A stretch of DNA of 64,000 nucleotides from Streptomyces hygroscopicus (GCA_002021875.1 CP018627.1:8618001-8682000); one strand, 5' to 3'; numbered from the stretch's first letter, positions 25,101 through 33,992 are shown. Notes: a model not told the origin generated them from the sequence alone. Translations and numbers: made by a program.

Positions 25101-27161
25101 ATGCCCGACCTGAACGACGCCACCCGCGGCCGCATCCTCTACGGCGGCGACTACAACCCCGAACAGTGGCCCGAGAGCGTCTGGCACGACGACATCCGGC
25201 TGATGCGCCGGGCGGGCGTCACCACCGTCACCCTCGGCGTCTTCTCCTGGGCCCGGCTCGAACCCCGCCCCGGCGCACGGGACTTCGGCTGGCTGGACCG
25301 CGTCATGGACCTGCTCCACGACGGCGGGATCGAGGTGTGCCTGGCCACCCCGACCGCCTCCCCGCCGCCCTGGATGGGCTCCCGCCACCCCGAGACCCTG
25401 CCGCGCGACGAGACCGGCTCGGTCGTCTGGTACGGCTCACGGAACCAGTTCTGCGCCTCGTCCCCCGTCTACCGCGACTACGCGCTGCGCATCACCGAGG
25501 ATCTGGCGGACCGCTATGGCGGACATCCGGCCCTGCGGATGTGGCATGTCGGCAACGAGTACGGCACCCACTGCTGGTGCGATGAGACCGCCCGGCACTT
25601 CCGCCGCTGGCTGCGCGCGCGGTACGGCGGCCTGGACGCCCTCAACGAGGCGTGGGGGACGGCCTTCTGGAGCCAGCGCTATGACTCCTGGGAGGAGATC
25701 ATCCCGCCGCGCCGCGCCCAGTACATGATCAACCCCGGTCAGGGGCTGGACTTCCGCCGCTTCACCAGCGACGCACTGCTGGAGTGCTTCACCGCCGAAC
25801 GCGACGCGCTGGCCGCACGCACCCCGCGCATCCCCGTGACCACCAACTTCATGCCGCTGTTCATCGGCCAGGACGGCTGGGCCTGGGCGGCGGAGGAGGA
25901 CGTGGTCTCCGTCGACCTCTACCCCGACCCCAAGGACCCGCACGCGGCGGCGTACGGGGCGATGGTCCAGGACCTGGCCCGCTCCCAGGCGGGCGGCCCC
26001 TGGGTCCTCATGGAGCAGGCCGCGGGCCCGGTCAACTGGCGCGGCGTCAACCACCCCAAGCCGGACGGCCTGATGCGGCTGTGGTCCCTGCAGGCCGTCG
26101 CGCGCGGCGCCGACGGAATCTGCTTCTTCCAGTGGCGGCAGTCCCGGCAGGGCAGTGAGAAGTTCCACTCCGGGATGGTCCCGCACGCCGGGGAGCACAG
26201 CCGCACCTTCGCGCGGGTGCGTGACCTCGGCGCCGAGCTGCGCGAACTGGCCCCGGTCACCGGAGCGGACGTCCCCGCGCGGGCCGCGATCCTGCACGAC
26301 TGGCACTCCTGGTGGGCCACCGTCCAGGACGGCCGACCCTCCTCCCAGGTCCCCTACGAAGGGCTGCTGCGCGCCTGGCACCGGGCCCTGTGGGAGCGCA
26401 ACCTCACCGCCGACTTCGCCCATCCGCACGCCGACCTCACCGACTATGCCCTCGTCGCCGTCCCCCAGCTGTATCTGCTGACCGACGAGGCGCTGGACAA
26501 CCTCGCGGCGTATGTGCGCGGGGGCGGCACCCTCGTCTGCGGCTTCTTCACGGGCGTCGCCGACGAGGACGACCGGGTGCGCCCCGGTGGCGTGGACCGG
26601 CGGCTCCGTGAGCTTCTCGGCATCCGTACGGTCCACGAGTGGTGGCCGCTGGACGAGGGCGAGACGCTCGACGCCGAAGGCGCCTGGCTCGGCCCGTTCC
26701 ACGGCACCGGCTGGTCCGAGGACCTGGAGCCGTCCACCGCCGAACCGGTCGCCCGGGTCAAGGGCGGTGAGCTCGACGGCCGCCCCGCCGTGACCCGTCA
26801 CGCCTACGGCGCCGGGACCGCCTGGTACGTCTCCACCCTCCCCGAACCCGCGGCCCTGCGCACGCTGCTCGCCCGCGCCGCCGAGGAGGCGGGGCTGGCA
26901 CCGGCGCTGCCCGGTCTCCCCGAGGGCGTCGAGGCGGTGGAGCGCGGCCCGTATCTCTTCCTCCTCAACCACGGCCGCACCCCGGCGGCCGTCCCCCTGC
27001 CGTCCCCGCGGACGGATCTGCTCACCGGACGCGCGCACCACACCGGCGTCCGGCTCGACCGCTTCGCGGTCATGGTCCTGGCTCCGCCCGCATCCCCCCG
27101 TCCGACCCCCCACCCGAAGGGACAAGTCCCGTGCGACGAACCGCCCGAACGATCTTCCTGA
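25101..27161 (+). CDS. Glycoside hydrolase family 42 beta-galactosidase
   Basis: A 686-residue cytoplasmic enzyme that would remove beta-galactosyl residues from imported oligosaccharides. It opens with ILYGGDYNPEQWPESVWHDD, the GH42 signature start. The acid/base Glu is about residue 153 in WHVGNEYGTHCWC, where cysteines suggest the usual structural metal site. The nucleophile is about residue 305 in WVLMEQAAGPVNW. The trimerisation and C-terminal beta domains follow. The ATG at 25101 has GGGAG upstream. The final 31 bp overlap the GH12 gene, so the two are probably coupled. Beta-galactosidase plus endoglucanase fits a galactose-decorated beta-glucan such as xyloglucan. Confidence 0.92.
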   Translation: MPDLNDATRGRILYGGDYNPEQWPESVWHDDIRLMRRAGVTTVTLGVFSWARLEPRPGARDFGWLDRVMDLLHDGGIEVCLATPTASPPPWMGSRHPETLPRDETGSVVWYGSRNQFCASSPVYRDYALRITEDLADRYGGHPALRMWHVGNEYGTHCWCDETARHFRRWLRARYGGLDALNEAWGTAFWSQRYDSWEEIIPPRRAQYMINPGQGLDFRRFTSDALLECFTAERDALAARTPRIPVTTNFMPLFIGQDGWAWAAEEDVVSVDLYPDPKDPHAAAYGAMVQDLARSQAGGPWVLMEQAAGPVNWRGVNHPKPDGLMRLWSLQAVARGADGICFFQWRQSRQGSEKFHSGMVPHAGEHSRTFARVRDLGAELRELAPVTGADVPARAAILHDWHSWWATVQDGRPSSQVPYEGLLRAWHRALWERNLTADFAHPHADLTDYALVAVPQLYLLTDEALDNLAAYVRGGGTLVCGFFTGVADEDDRVRPGGVDRRLRELLGIRTVHEWWPLDEGETLDAEGAWLGPFHGTGWSEDLEPSTAEPVARVKGGELDGRPAVTRHAYGAGTAWYVSTLPEPAALRTLLARAAEEAGLAPALPGLPEGVEAVERGPYLFLLNHGRTPAAVPLPSPRTDLLTGRAHHTGVRLDRFAVMVLAPPASPRPTPHPKGQVPCDEPPERSS

Positions 27162-27832
27162 CCCCGCTGATCGCGTTACTCGCGCTGATCGGCTTCGCCG
27201 CCGCCCCCGCCCAGGCCGCCACCTGGTCCTCCTCGGACCAGTGGGGCACCTGGTCCAACGGCGGCTACACCCTCTACAACAACATCTGGGGCTCCGGCGC
27301 CGGAGCCCAGACCATCTGGGCCAACTCCTTCAGCGACTGGGGAGTGTGGGCCAACCACCCGAACACCGGCGGCATCAAGTCCTACCCCAACGCCAAGAAG
27401 GTCGTCGGCAAGAAGATCAGCGCCATCTCCACCCTCACCAGCACCTACAACGTCACCGTGCCGTCCTCGGGCGCGTACAACACCTCGTACGACATCTGGG
27501 ACACCAACTACGACTACGAGATCATGCTCTGGGTCAACAAGACCGGCCCGGTCGGCCCGCTCGGCACCGCCCAGGGCAATGTCTCCCTCGGCGGCCACAC
27601 CTGGAGCGTCTACAAGGGCAGCAACGGGGCCAACGAAGTCTTCTCGTTCATCCGCACCTCGAACTCCACCTCCGGCTCCGTGGACATCAAGCCCATCGTG
27701 AACTGGATCAAGAACACCAAGGGCTGGTTCGGCGATGTGACCATCGGCGACGTCCAGTTCGGGTACGAGATCACCTCGTCGGCCGGCGGTCTGGACTTCC
27801 GGACCAACAGCTTCGGAGTGAGCGCGAGCTGA
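27131..27832 (+). CDS. Secreted glycoside hydrolase family 12 endoglucanase/xyloglucanase
   Basis: A 233-residue extracellular enzyme. A Sec signal (MRRTARTIFLTPLIALLALI then AAPAQA) precedes a mature beta-jelly-roll starting ATWSSSDQWGTWSNGG. The two GH12 catalytic glutamates are E130 in YDYEIMLWVN (nucleophile) and E213 in QFGYEITS (acid/base). It would cleave internal beta-1,4-glucan or xyloglucan bonds outside the cell. The GTG at 27131 follows AAGGG and overlaps the GH42 gene by 31 bp. Residue 16, in the signal peptide, is a TTA leucine codon (27176-27178), the only one I noticed in a gene here, which implies dependence on the bldA tRNA. No cellulose-binding module is present. Confidence 0.9.
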   Translation: MRRTARTIFLTPLIALLALIGFAAAPAQAATWSSSDQWGTWSNGGYTLYNNIWGSGAGAQTIWANSFSDWGVWANHPNTGGIKSYPNAKKVVGKKISAISTLTSTYNVTVPSSGAYNTSYDIWDTNYDYEIMLWVNKTGPVGPLGTAQGNVSLGGHTWSVYKGSNGANEVFSFIRTSNSTSGSVDIKPIVNWIKNTKGWFGDVTIGDVQFGYEITSSAGGLDFRTNSFGVSAS

Positions 27833-27840
27833 CGCCCCCG

Positions 27841-27872
27841 TACCGCCGCCGCCCTCCCGCGCGGCGGCGGTA
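27841..27872. terminator. Bidirectional terminator, perfect 12-bp stem
   Basis: TACCGCCGCCGC (27841-27852) pairs with GCGGCGGCGGTA (27861-27872), loop of eight bases, nine bases after the GH12 stop and before the convergent lacI gene. Confidence 0.8.
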
Positions 27873-27881
27873 CCCTTCCGG

Positions 27882-28006
27882 GCTCGCGGGGGTAAGGAGG
27901 CGCCGGGTTCCGGGGCCCGCGGGGTCAGGAGGTACCGAGTTCCGGGCCCGCGGGGTCAGGAGGTACCGAGTTCCGGGCCCGCGGGGTCAGGAGGTGCCGG
28001 GTGCCG
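27882..28006. repeat. 31-bp tandem repeat array running over the lacI stop codon
   Basis: About four head-to-tail copies of a 31-bp unit containing CCCGCGGGGTCAGGAGGTAC. The CCC marker falls at 27916, 27947, 27978 and 28009, exactly 31 apart; a degenerate copy begins near 27882. The middle copies are identical. The innermost copy contains the lacI stop (TCA at 27987-27989), so the array looks like repeated duplication of the gene's last codons. Confidence 0.8.
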
Positions 28007-29018
28007 GGCCCGAGCTGGCCCGTACGGTCAGCTCCGGGGCCAGCAGGGTCACCTGCTCCTCAAGGGGCTGCCCCTCCAGCTTCGCCACCGCCAGTTCCAC
28101 GGCGCGCCGCCCCATCTCCTGCGCGGGGATGGCCACCGAGGTGAGCCGCACCGACGCCTGGGTGGCCACCTGCTCGGGGCAGACGGCGACCACCGAGACG
28201 TCCTCGGGAACCGCGCGCCCCTGCCGCCGCAACAGGCTGAGCAGCGGATCGATGGCCGCCTCGTTCTGCACCACGAAGCCGGTGGTGCCGGGCCGCTCGT
28301 CGAAGATCCGGGACAGGGTGCCGTCCATGGACTCGTAGCTGCCCTCGCACGGGCGGTGCAGCAGCCGCAACCCCAGCTCACCGGCGCGGCGCCGCAGCCC
28401 CTCCAGGGTCCGCTCGGCGAAGCCGGTGTGGCGCTCGTAGACGGCCGCGGCCTCACCCACGACGGCGATCTCCCGGTGGCCGAGCTCCGCCAGATGCTCG
28501 GCACACAGCGCGCCGGTGGCGGTGAAGTCCAGATCGACGCAGGTCAGGCCGACGGTATCGGCGGGCAGTCCGATCAGCACGGTGGGCTGGCGGGCCGCGT
28601 GCAGCAGCGGCAGCCGTTCGTCCTCCAGCTCCACATCCATCACGATCATGGCGTCGGCGAGCCCGCTGCCGGTCACCCGGCGCACCGCCGCCGGGCCCTC
28701 CTCGCCGGTGAGCAGCAGCACGTCATAGCCGTGGGAGCGGGCGGTGGTGGCGACCGCGATGGCGATCTCCATCATGACCGGCACATACATGTCCGTCCGC
28801 AGTGGCACCATGAGCGCGAGGATGTTGGAGCGGCTGCTGGCCAGGGCGCGGGCCCCGGCGTTCGGGTGATAGCCCAGCTCCTTGATGCTGTGCTCGACGC
28901 GCTCGCGCGTGGGGGCGGAGATCGACCGCTTGCCGCTGAGGACATAGCTCACCGTGCTGGCGGAGACTCCGGCGTGGCGGGCGACCTCGGCGAGGGTGAC
29001 CATGCGGGGCGACTCCAT
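27987..29018 (-). CDS. LacI-family transcriptional repressor of the glycan-use genes
   Basis: A 343-residue DNA-binding regulator. The N-terminal helix-turn-helix and hinge read VTLAEVARHAGVSASTVSYV then LSGKRSISAPTRERV, and a periplasmic-binding-protein-like sensor domain follows from about residue 65 (NILALMVPLRTDMYVPVMME). It would bind the TCGAAGCGCTTCGA palindromes upstream of the GH3 gene, the importer operon and itself, and release on an oligosaccharide inducer. ATG at 29018 is used; ATG at 29003 has a better ribosome site (GGAG nine bases upstream) and gives the more usual short N-terminus. Autoregulation is likely from two sites in its leader region. It ends inside a tandem repeat. 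Confidence 0.9.
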   Translation of the reverse strand: MESPRMVTLAEVARHAGVSASTVSYVLSGKRSISAPTRERVEHSIKELGYHPNAGARALASSRSNILALMVPLRTDMYVPVMMEIAIAVATTARSHGYDVLLLTGEEGPAAVRRVTGSGLADAMIVMDVELEDERLPLLHAARQPTVLIGLPADTVGLTCVDLDFTATGALCAEHLAELGHREIAVVGEAAAVYERHTGFAERTLEGLRRRAGELGLRLLHRPCEGSYESMDGTLSRIFDERPGTTGFVVQNEAAIDPLLSLLRRQGRAVPEDVSVVAVCPEQVATQASVRLTSVAIPAQEMGRRAVELAVAKLEGQPLEEQVTLLAPELTVRASSGPAPGTS

Positions 29019-29026
29019 CCGATGGG

Positions 29027-29056
29027 ATTGCGAGGAATTGCGAGGAATTGCGAGGA
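29027..29056. repeat. Three 10-bp direct repeats in the lacI leader
   Basis: ATTGCGAGGA occurs three times in exact tandem (29027, 29037, 29047), immediately upstream of the lacI start on the minus strand. The 10-bp period is one helical turn. Role unknown. Confidence 0.75.
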
Positions 29057-29081
29057 GAGGAGAAGAAGGCGAGACGATTCA

Positions 29082-29095
29082 GCGAAGCGCTTCGA
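29082..29095. promoter_or_regulatory. LacI-type operator in the lacI leader
   Basis: GCGAAGCGCTTCGA has the 12-bp palindromic core CGAAGCGCTTCG (29083-29094) shared with the other three sites and differs from them only in its first base. It lies about 65 bp upstream of the lacI start and suggests autorepression. Confidence 0.75.
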
Positions 29096-29168
29096 CGCAT
29101 GGTCGAGCCTCTTCCCGCTGGCCATGCGGATTGACAGTAGACCTGTAGCGCAGAGCTGTCCAGAGTTA

Positions 29169-29182
29169 TCGAAGCGCTTCGA
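29169..29182. promoter_or_regulatory. LacI-type operator between lacI and the acyl-CoA dehydrogenase gene
   Basis: Perfect TCGAAGCGCTTCGA, identical to the sites at 21161 and 21331. It is 151 bp upstream of lacI and 183 bp upstream of the divergent dehydrogenase gene. Together with the site at 29082 (86 bp apart) it could support looping. The rest of the 346-bp spacer 29019-29364 holds no gene that I can support. Confidence 0.82.
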
Positions 29183-29364
29183 CACCGCTTCGGTGTCGCT
29201 CACACCCCCCGTACGCCCCCTGAGTCCCACGGCTGCGGCAATCCCGTTCCATCCTCCCGATCGCGGCGTCCTCCCGCTTTGCCGACCGGTCGGACCGGAG
29301 GCACACTGGCAGCGGTACGTGCCGGTAATGTCACGAGATCGTCATTCGCGGCAAGGGAGCACCG

Positions 29365-31299
29365 ATGACCGCATCCTCCGTCAGGCCGGTGTCCGAGCGT
29401 GAAGCGCGCCAGGTCGCCGAGGCCGCACGCGAACAGGTATGGCACAAGCCCAGCTTCGCCAAGGAGCTCTTCCTCGGCCGCTTCCGACTCGATCTGATCC
29501 ATCCGCACCCCGCCCCCGCCCCGGATGATGTGCGCCGTGGCGAGACCTTCCTCGCCAAGCTCGGCGAGTTCTGCGAGACGCAGGTCGACGCCGCCCGCAT
29601 CGAGCGCGAGGCCCAGATCCCCGACGAGACCATCCAGGGGCTCAAGGAACTCGGCGCGCTCGGCATGAAGATCGACACCAAGTACGGCGGCCTCGGCCTC
29701 ACGCAGGTCTACTACAACAAGGCCCTCGCCCTGGCCGGCTCCGCCAGCCCGGCGATCGGTGCCCTGCTCTCCGCGCACCAGTCCATCGGCGTACCGCAGC
29801 CGCTGAAGCTCTTCGGCACCCAGGAGCAGAAGGACCGCTTCCTGCCGCGCTGCGCCCGCACCGACATCTCGGCCTTCCTGCTCACCGAGCCGGACGTGGG
29901 CTCCGACCCGGCCCGCCTGGCCACCACCGCCGTGCCCGACGGCGACGACTACCTCCTCGACGGCGTCAAACTGTGGACCACCAACGGCGTGGTCGCCGAC
30001 CTCCTGGTGGTGATGGCCCGGGTGCCGCGCTCCGAGGGCCGTAAGGGCGGCATCACCGCGTTCGTCGTCGAGACCGCCTCCGAGGGCGTCACCGTCGAGA
30101 AGCGCAACGCCTTCATGGGGCTGCGCGGCCTGGAGAACGGCGTCACCCGCCTCCACCAGGTCCGCGTCCCGGCCGCCAACCGGATCGGCCCCGAGGGCGC
30201 CGGCCTCAAGATCGCGCTGACCACGCTCAACACCGGACGGCTGTCGCTGCCCGCGATGTGCGCGGGCGCCGGCAAGTGGTGCCTGAAGATCGCCCGCGAA
30301 TGGTCCGCCGCCCGTGAGCAGTGGGGCAAGCCCATCGCCGAGCACGAGGCCGTCGGCGCCAAGATCTCCTTCATCGCGGCGACCACCTTCGCCCTGGAGG
30401 CCGTCATCGACCTCGCCTCCCAGATGGCCGACGAGGACCGCAACGACATCCGCATCGAGGCGGCGCTCGCCAAGCTCTACGGCAGCGAGATGGCCTGGCT
30501 GATGGCCGACGAACTGGTCCAGATCCGCGGCGGCCGGGGCTATGAGACCGCGGCTTCGCTGGCCGCCCGCGGGGAGCGGGCCGTCCCCGCCGAGCAGATG
30601 CTCCGCGATCTGCGCATCAACCGGATCTTCGAGGGCTCGACCGAGATCATGCATCTCCTCATCGCCCGCGAGGCGGTGGACGCCCATCTGTCGGTGGCGG
30701 GCGATCTCATCGACCCCGACAAGTCGCTGCAGGACAAGGGCAAGGCGGCCGCCAAGGCCGGCGGCTTCTACGCCCGCTGGCTGCCAGGACTGCTCGCCGG
30801 GCCCGGCCAACTGCCCCGCGCCTACCCGGAGTTCAACCCCGCCGGACATCCGGACCTCTCACCGCATCTGCGCTATGTGGAGCGCTCGGCGCGCAAGCTG
30901 GCCCGCTCGACGTTCTACGCCATGTCCCGCTGGCAGGGCCGGATGGAGACCAAACAGGGCTTCCTCGCCCGGATCGTGGACATCGGCGCGGAGCTGTTCG
31001 CGATGAGCGCGGCCTGCGTACGGGCCGAGATGCTGCGCTCGCGCGGTGACCACGGCGTCGCGGCCTACCAGCTGGCCGACGCGTTCTGCCGGCAGGCCAG
31101 GATCCGCGCCGACGAGCTCTTCGGGCGGCTGTGGACCAACACCGACGAGCTCGACCGCAAGGTGGTCTCCGGGGTGCTCTCCGGGGCGTACGAGTGGCTC
31201 GAGCAGGGCGTTCTCGACCCCAGCGGCGACGGCCCCTGGATCGCCGACGCCACCCCCGGCCCGACCGCCACACAGAACGTCCACCGCCCCATCCACTGA
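29365..31299 (+). CDS. Acyl-CoA dehydrogenase family protein (long form)
   Basis: A 644-residue flavoprotein that would introduce a 2,3-double bond into an acyl-CoA. The core (about residues 60-450) shows LKELGALGMKIDTKYGGLGL, AFLLTEPDVGSDPARLATTA (FAD/substrate loop) and RIFEGSTEIMHLLIAR, which holds the usual catalytic-base Glu position. A C-terminal helical extension of about 190 residues resembles the extra domain of very-long-chain types. The ATG at 29365 follows GGGAG. It stands alone between the glycan regulon and dxr, so a link to the LacI operator at 29169 is only positional. Chain-length specificity cannot be read from the sequence. Confidence 0.88.
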   Translation: MTASSVRPVSEREARQVAEAAREQVWHKPSFAKELFLGRFRLDLIHPHPAPAPDDVRRGETFLAKLGEFCETQVDAARIEREAQIPDETIQGLKELGALGMKIDTKYGGLGLTQVYYNKALALAGSASPAIGALLSAHQSIGVPQPLKLFGTQEQKDRFLPRCARTDISAFLLTEPDVGSDPARLATTAVPDGDDYLLDGVKLWTTNGVVADLLVVMARVPRSEGRKGGITAFVVETASEGVTVEKRNAFMGLRGLENGVTRLHQVRVPAANRIGPEGAGLKIALTTLNTGRLSLPAMCAGAGKWCLKIAREWSAAREQWGKPIAEHEAVGAKISFIAATTFALEAVIDLASQMADEDRNDIRIEAALAKLYGSEMAWLMADELVQIRGGRGYETAASLAARGERAVPAEQMLRDLRINRIFEGSTEIMHLLIAREAVDAHLSVAGDLIDPDKSLQDKGKAAAKAGGFYARWLPGLLAGPGQLPRAYPEFNPAGHPDLSPHLRYVERSARKLARSTFYAMSRWQGRMETKQGFLARIVDIGAELFAMSAACVRAEMLRSRGDHGVAAYQLADAFCRQARIRADELFGRLWTNTDELDRKVVSGVLSGAYEWLEQGVLDPSGDGPWIADATPGPTATQNVHRPIH

Positions 31300-31307
31300 G
31301 GAGCGGC

Positions 31308-31350
31308 CGAGGAGTCACCGAGGAGTCACTGAAGAGGACCGAGGAGTCAC
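31308..31350. repeat. Three 11-bp direct repeats upstream of dxr
   Basis: CGAGGAGTCAC occurs at 31308-31318, 31319-31329 and 31340-31350. The first two are adjacent and the third is 21 bp after the second, about 80 bp before the dxr start. Could be operator half-sites or simple repeat DNA. Confidence 0.6.
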
Positions 31351-31431
31351 TTCGGAGGCCGCTGGAGCCCGTGATCGCCGTAACCCGGGGCGTGTCCCCG
31401 AGCCGTCATCCCTTGCCGCCACAATGGGGGG

Positions 31432-32694
31432 ATGACGGAATCCCTGGCTGACCCGCATCTGCGCTTTCCGGCGGCCACCGCCGCGGAGAGCGTGCGCGAC
31501 ATCGTGATCCTGGGCTCCACCGGTTCGATCGGCACCCAGGCCATCGACGTGGTGGTGCGCAACCCCGACAGCTTCCGCGTGACCGGCCTGTCCGCCGCCG
31601 GGGGACGGGCCGGGCTCCTCGCCGAGCAGGCCCACCTGCTGCGGGTGGAGAGGGTGGCGGTCGCCCGTCCGGAGGCGGTGCCGGAGGTGCGCGAGGCGCT
31701 GAGCGCGCTCTACGGAGCCGGTGAGCCGCTCCCCGAGATCCTGGCGGGGCCCGACGCGGCCACCGAGCTCGCCCGCTCCCAGTGCCACACCGTGCTCAAC
31801 GGCATCACCGGCTCCATCGGCCTGGCGCCGACCCTGGCCGCCCTGGAGGCGGGCCGGGTGCTGGCGCTGGCCAACAAGGAATCGCTCATCGTCGGCGGCC
31901 CCCTGGTCAAGGCCGTCGCCAAGCCCGGCCAGATCGTCCCCGTCGACTCCGAGCACTCCGCGCTCTTCCAGGCGCTGCTCGGCGGCGCCCGCGAGGAGGT
32001 CCGCAAGCTGGTCGTCACCGCCTCCGGCGGCCCGTTCCGCGGCCGGACGAAGCGGGAGCTGGCCTCGGTCACCCCGGAGCAGGCGCTGGCCCACCCCACC
32101 TGGGACATGGGCCCGGTGGTCACGATCAACTCCGCGACCCTCGTCAACAAGGGCCTCGAGGTCATCGAGGCCCATCTGCTGTACGACATTCCCTTCGAGC
32201 GGATTGAGGTGGTGGTCCACCCTCAGTCGTATATCCACTCGATGGTTGAATTCACCGATGGCTCGACGCTCGCCCAGGCGAGCCCGCCGGATATGCGGAT
32301 GCCCATCGCGCTCGGCCTCGGCTGGCCCGAGCGGGTGCCGGACGCCGCGCCCGGCTGTGACTGGACCAAGGCCCACACCTGGGAGTTCTTTCCCCTCGAC
32401 ACCGAAGCGTTCCCCTCGGTCGGCCTCGCCCGCCATGTCGGCGGCCTCGGCGGCACCGCCCCGGCCGTCTTCAACGCGGCGAACGAGGAGTGCGTGGACG
32501 CGTTCCTTGACGGAAAGCTGCCTTTCAACGGAATCGTCGATACGGTCGCCGAGGTGGTGGCCGAGCACGGCACCCCCGCCGTGGGAACCCGGCTCACCGT
32601 CGCGGACGTCCTCGAGGCTGAGACATGGGCCCGCGCCCGCGCAACGGAACTGGCCGCCAGAGCGGCGAAGGCGACCCCGGAGGCTCGCGCATGA
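31432..32694 (+). CDS. dxr: 1-deoxy-D-xylulose 5-phosphate reductoisomerase
   Basis: Second enzyme of the MEP isoprenoid pathway: converts DXP to 2-C-methyl-D-erythritol 4-phosphate with NADPH. 420 residues. The NADPH fold begins [18 protein letters not shown] near residue 24. Metal and substrate contacts appear in [18 protein letters not shown] and [14 protein letters not shown], and the flexible-loop region follows in [20 protein letters not shown]. The ATG at 31432 is preceded by a run of G (ATGGGGGG) but has about 20 residues of N-terminal extension, so a later start is conceivable. Its stop overlaps the rseP start (ATGA). ispG of the same pathway is two genes downstream. Confidence 0.95.
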   Translation: MTESLADPHLRFPAATAAESVRDIVILGSTGSIGTQAIDVVVRNPDSFRVTGLSAAGGRAGLLAEQAHLLRVERVAVARPEAVPEVREALSALYGAGEPLPEILAGPDAATELARSQCHTVLNGITGSIGLAPTLAALEAGRVLALANKESLIVGGPLVKAVAKPGQIVPVDSEHSALFQALLGGAREEVRKLVVTASGGPFRGRTKRELASVTPEQALAHPTWDMGPVVTINSATLVNKGLEVIEAHLLYDIPFERIEVVVHPQSYIHSMVEFTDGSTLAQASPPDMRMPIALGLGWPERVPDAAPGCDWTKAHTWEFFPLDTEAFPSVGLARHVGGLGGTAPAVFNAANEECVDAFLDGKLPFNGIVDTVAEVVAEHGTPAVGTRLTVADVLEAETWARARATELAARAAKATPEARA

Positions 32695-33992
32695 CGACAC
32701 TGATGACGGTCCTCGGCATAGTGGTGTTCGCCGTCGGCCTGCTGATCTCGATCGCCTGGCATGAGCTCGGCCATCTCTCCACGGCCAAGCTCTTCGGCAT
32801 CCGGGTCCCGCAGTACATGGTCGGCTTCGGGCCGACGATCTTCTCCCGCAAGAAGGGAGACACCGAGTACGGCATCAAGGCGGTCCCGTTCGGCGGCTAC
32901 ATCCGCATGATCGGGATGTTCCCGCCGGGCGACGACGGCAAGCTCACCGCCCGCTCCACCTCCCCCTGGCGCGGCATGATCGAGGACGCCCGGTCGGCCG
33001 CCTTCGAGGAGCTGCAGCCCGGCGACGAGAACCGCCTCTTCTACACGCGCAAGCCGTGGAAGCGCGTGATCGTCATGTTCGCCGGGCCCTTCATGAACCT
33101 GGTCCTCGCGGTGGTGATCTTCCTCGGGGTGATGATGAGCTTCGGCGTCAACACCCAGACCACCAGCGTGGGCACGGTCTCCCAGTGCGTGGTCGCGGCC
33201 TCGTCCGCCACCGACAAGTGCCCCAAGACCGCCAAGGACTCCCCGGCCAAGGCCGCCGGTCTGCAGCCGCGGGACAAGATCATCGCCTTCAACGGGCACC
33301 GCACCCCGGACTGGGGCGCGCTCCAGAAGGACATCCGCGAGACCACCGGCCCCGCCACGATCACCATCGAGCGGGACGGCGTCCGCAAGACCCTGCACGC
33401 CAACCTCATAGAGAACCAGGTCGCCAAGTCCGACGGGAACGGCGGCTATGTCGAGGGTGAGTACGTCACCGCCGGCTTCCTCGGCTTCACCCCGGCCAAC
33501 GGCGTGGTCCAGCAGTCCTTCGGCCAGTCCGTGGACCGCATGGGCGACATGGTCCACGACGGCATCGACTCCATGATCGCGCTGCCCTCCAAGGTCCCGG
33601 ACCTGTGGAACGCGGCCTTCGGGGACGGCGAGCGCAAGGCCGACTCCCCGATGGGCGTCGTGGGCGCGGCCCGGGTCGGCGGCGAGGTCGCCAGCCTCGA
33701 CATCCCGCCCTCCCAGCGGATCGCGACCATGCTCTTCCTGGTGGCCGGATTCAACCTCTCGCTGTTCCTGTTCAACATGCTCCCGCTGCTGCCGCTGGAC
33801 GGCGGCCATATCGCGGGCGCGCTGTGGGAGGCCATCCGGCGCCACACCGCCCGGCTGGTCCGGCGGCCCGACCCCGGGCCGTTCGATGTGGCGAAGATGA
33901 TGCCGGTCGCCTATGTGATCGCCGGAGTCTTCATCTGCTTCACCCTCCTCGTCCTGGTGGCGGACGTCGTGAACCCCGTGAAAATCTCCTGA
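32691..33992 (+). CDS. Site-2 intramembrane metalloprotease, RseP/Rip1 family
   Basis: Membrane zinc protease of 433 residues that cuts anti-sigma factors or other membrane proteins within the bilayer. The first helix carries the zinc motif HELGH (residues 24-28). A PDZ-like domain lies at about 190-280 ([20 protein letters not shown]). The third zinc ligand is in [15 protein letters not shown] near residue 365, followed by a C-terminal helix. Between the first helix and the PDZ domain is the [20 protein letters not shown] segment of actinobacterial members. It overlaps dxr by four bases; this dxr-rseP-ispG order is conserved in actinobacteria. The substrate here is unknown. Confidence 0.93.
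   Translation: MTTLMTVLGIVVFAVGLLISIAWHELGHLSTAKLFGIRVPQYMVGFGPTIFSRKKGDTEYGIKAVPFGGYIRMIGMFPPGDDGKLTARSTSPWRGMIEDARSAAFEELQPGDENRLFYTRKPWKRVIVMFAGPFMNLVLAVVIFLGVMMSFGVNTQTTSVGTVSQCVVAASSATDKCPKTAKDSPAKAAGLQPRDKIIAFNGHRTPDWGALQKDIRETTGPATITIERDGVRKTLHANLIENQVAKSDGNGGYVEGEYVTAGFLGFTPANGVVQQSFGQSVDRMGDMVHDGIDSMIALPSKVPDLWNAAFGDGERKADSPMGVVGAARVGGEVASLDIPPSQRIATMLFLVAGFNLSLFLFNMLPLLPLDGGHIAGALWEAIRRHTARLVRRPDPGPFDVAKMMPVAYVIAGVFICFTLLVLVADVVNPVKIS

Noticed and set aside
29365..31299. Membership of the acyl-CoA dehydrogenase in the LacI regulon
   Set aside because: The operator at 29169 is 183 bp upstream and is better explained by lacI autoregulation; the enzyme has no role in glycan use.
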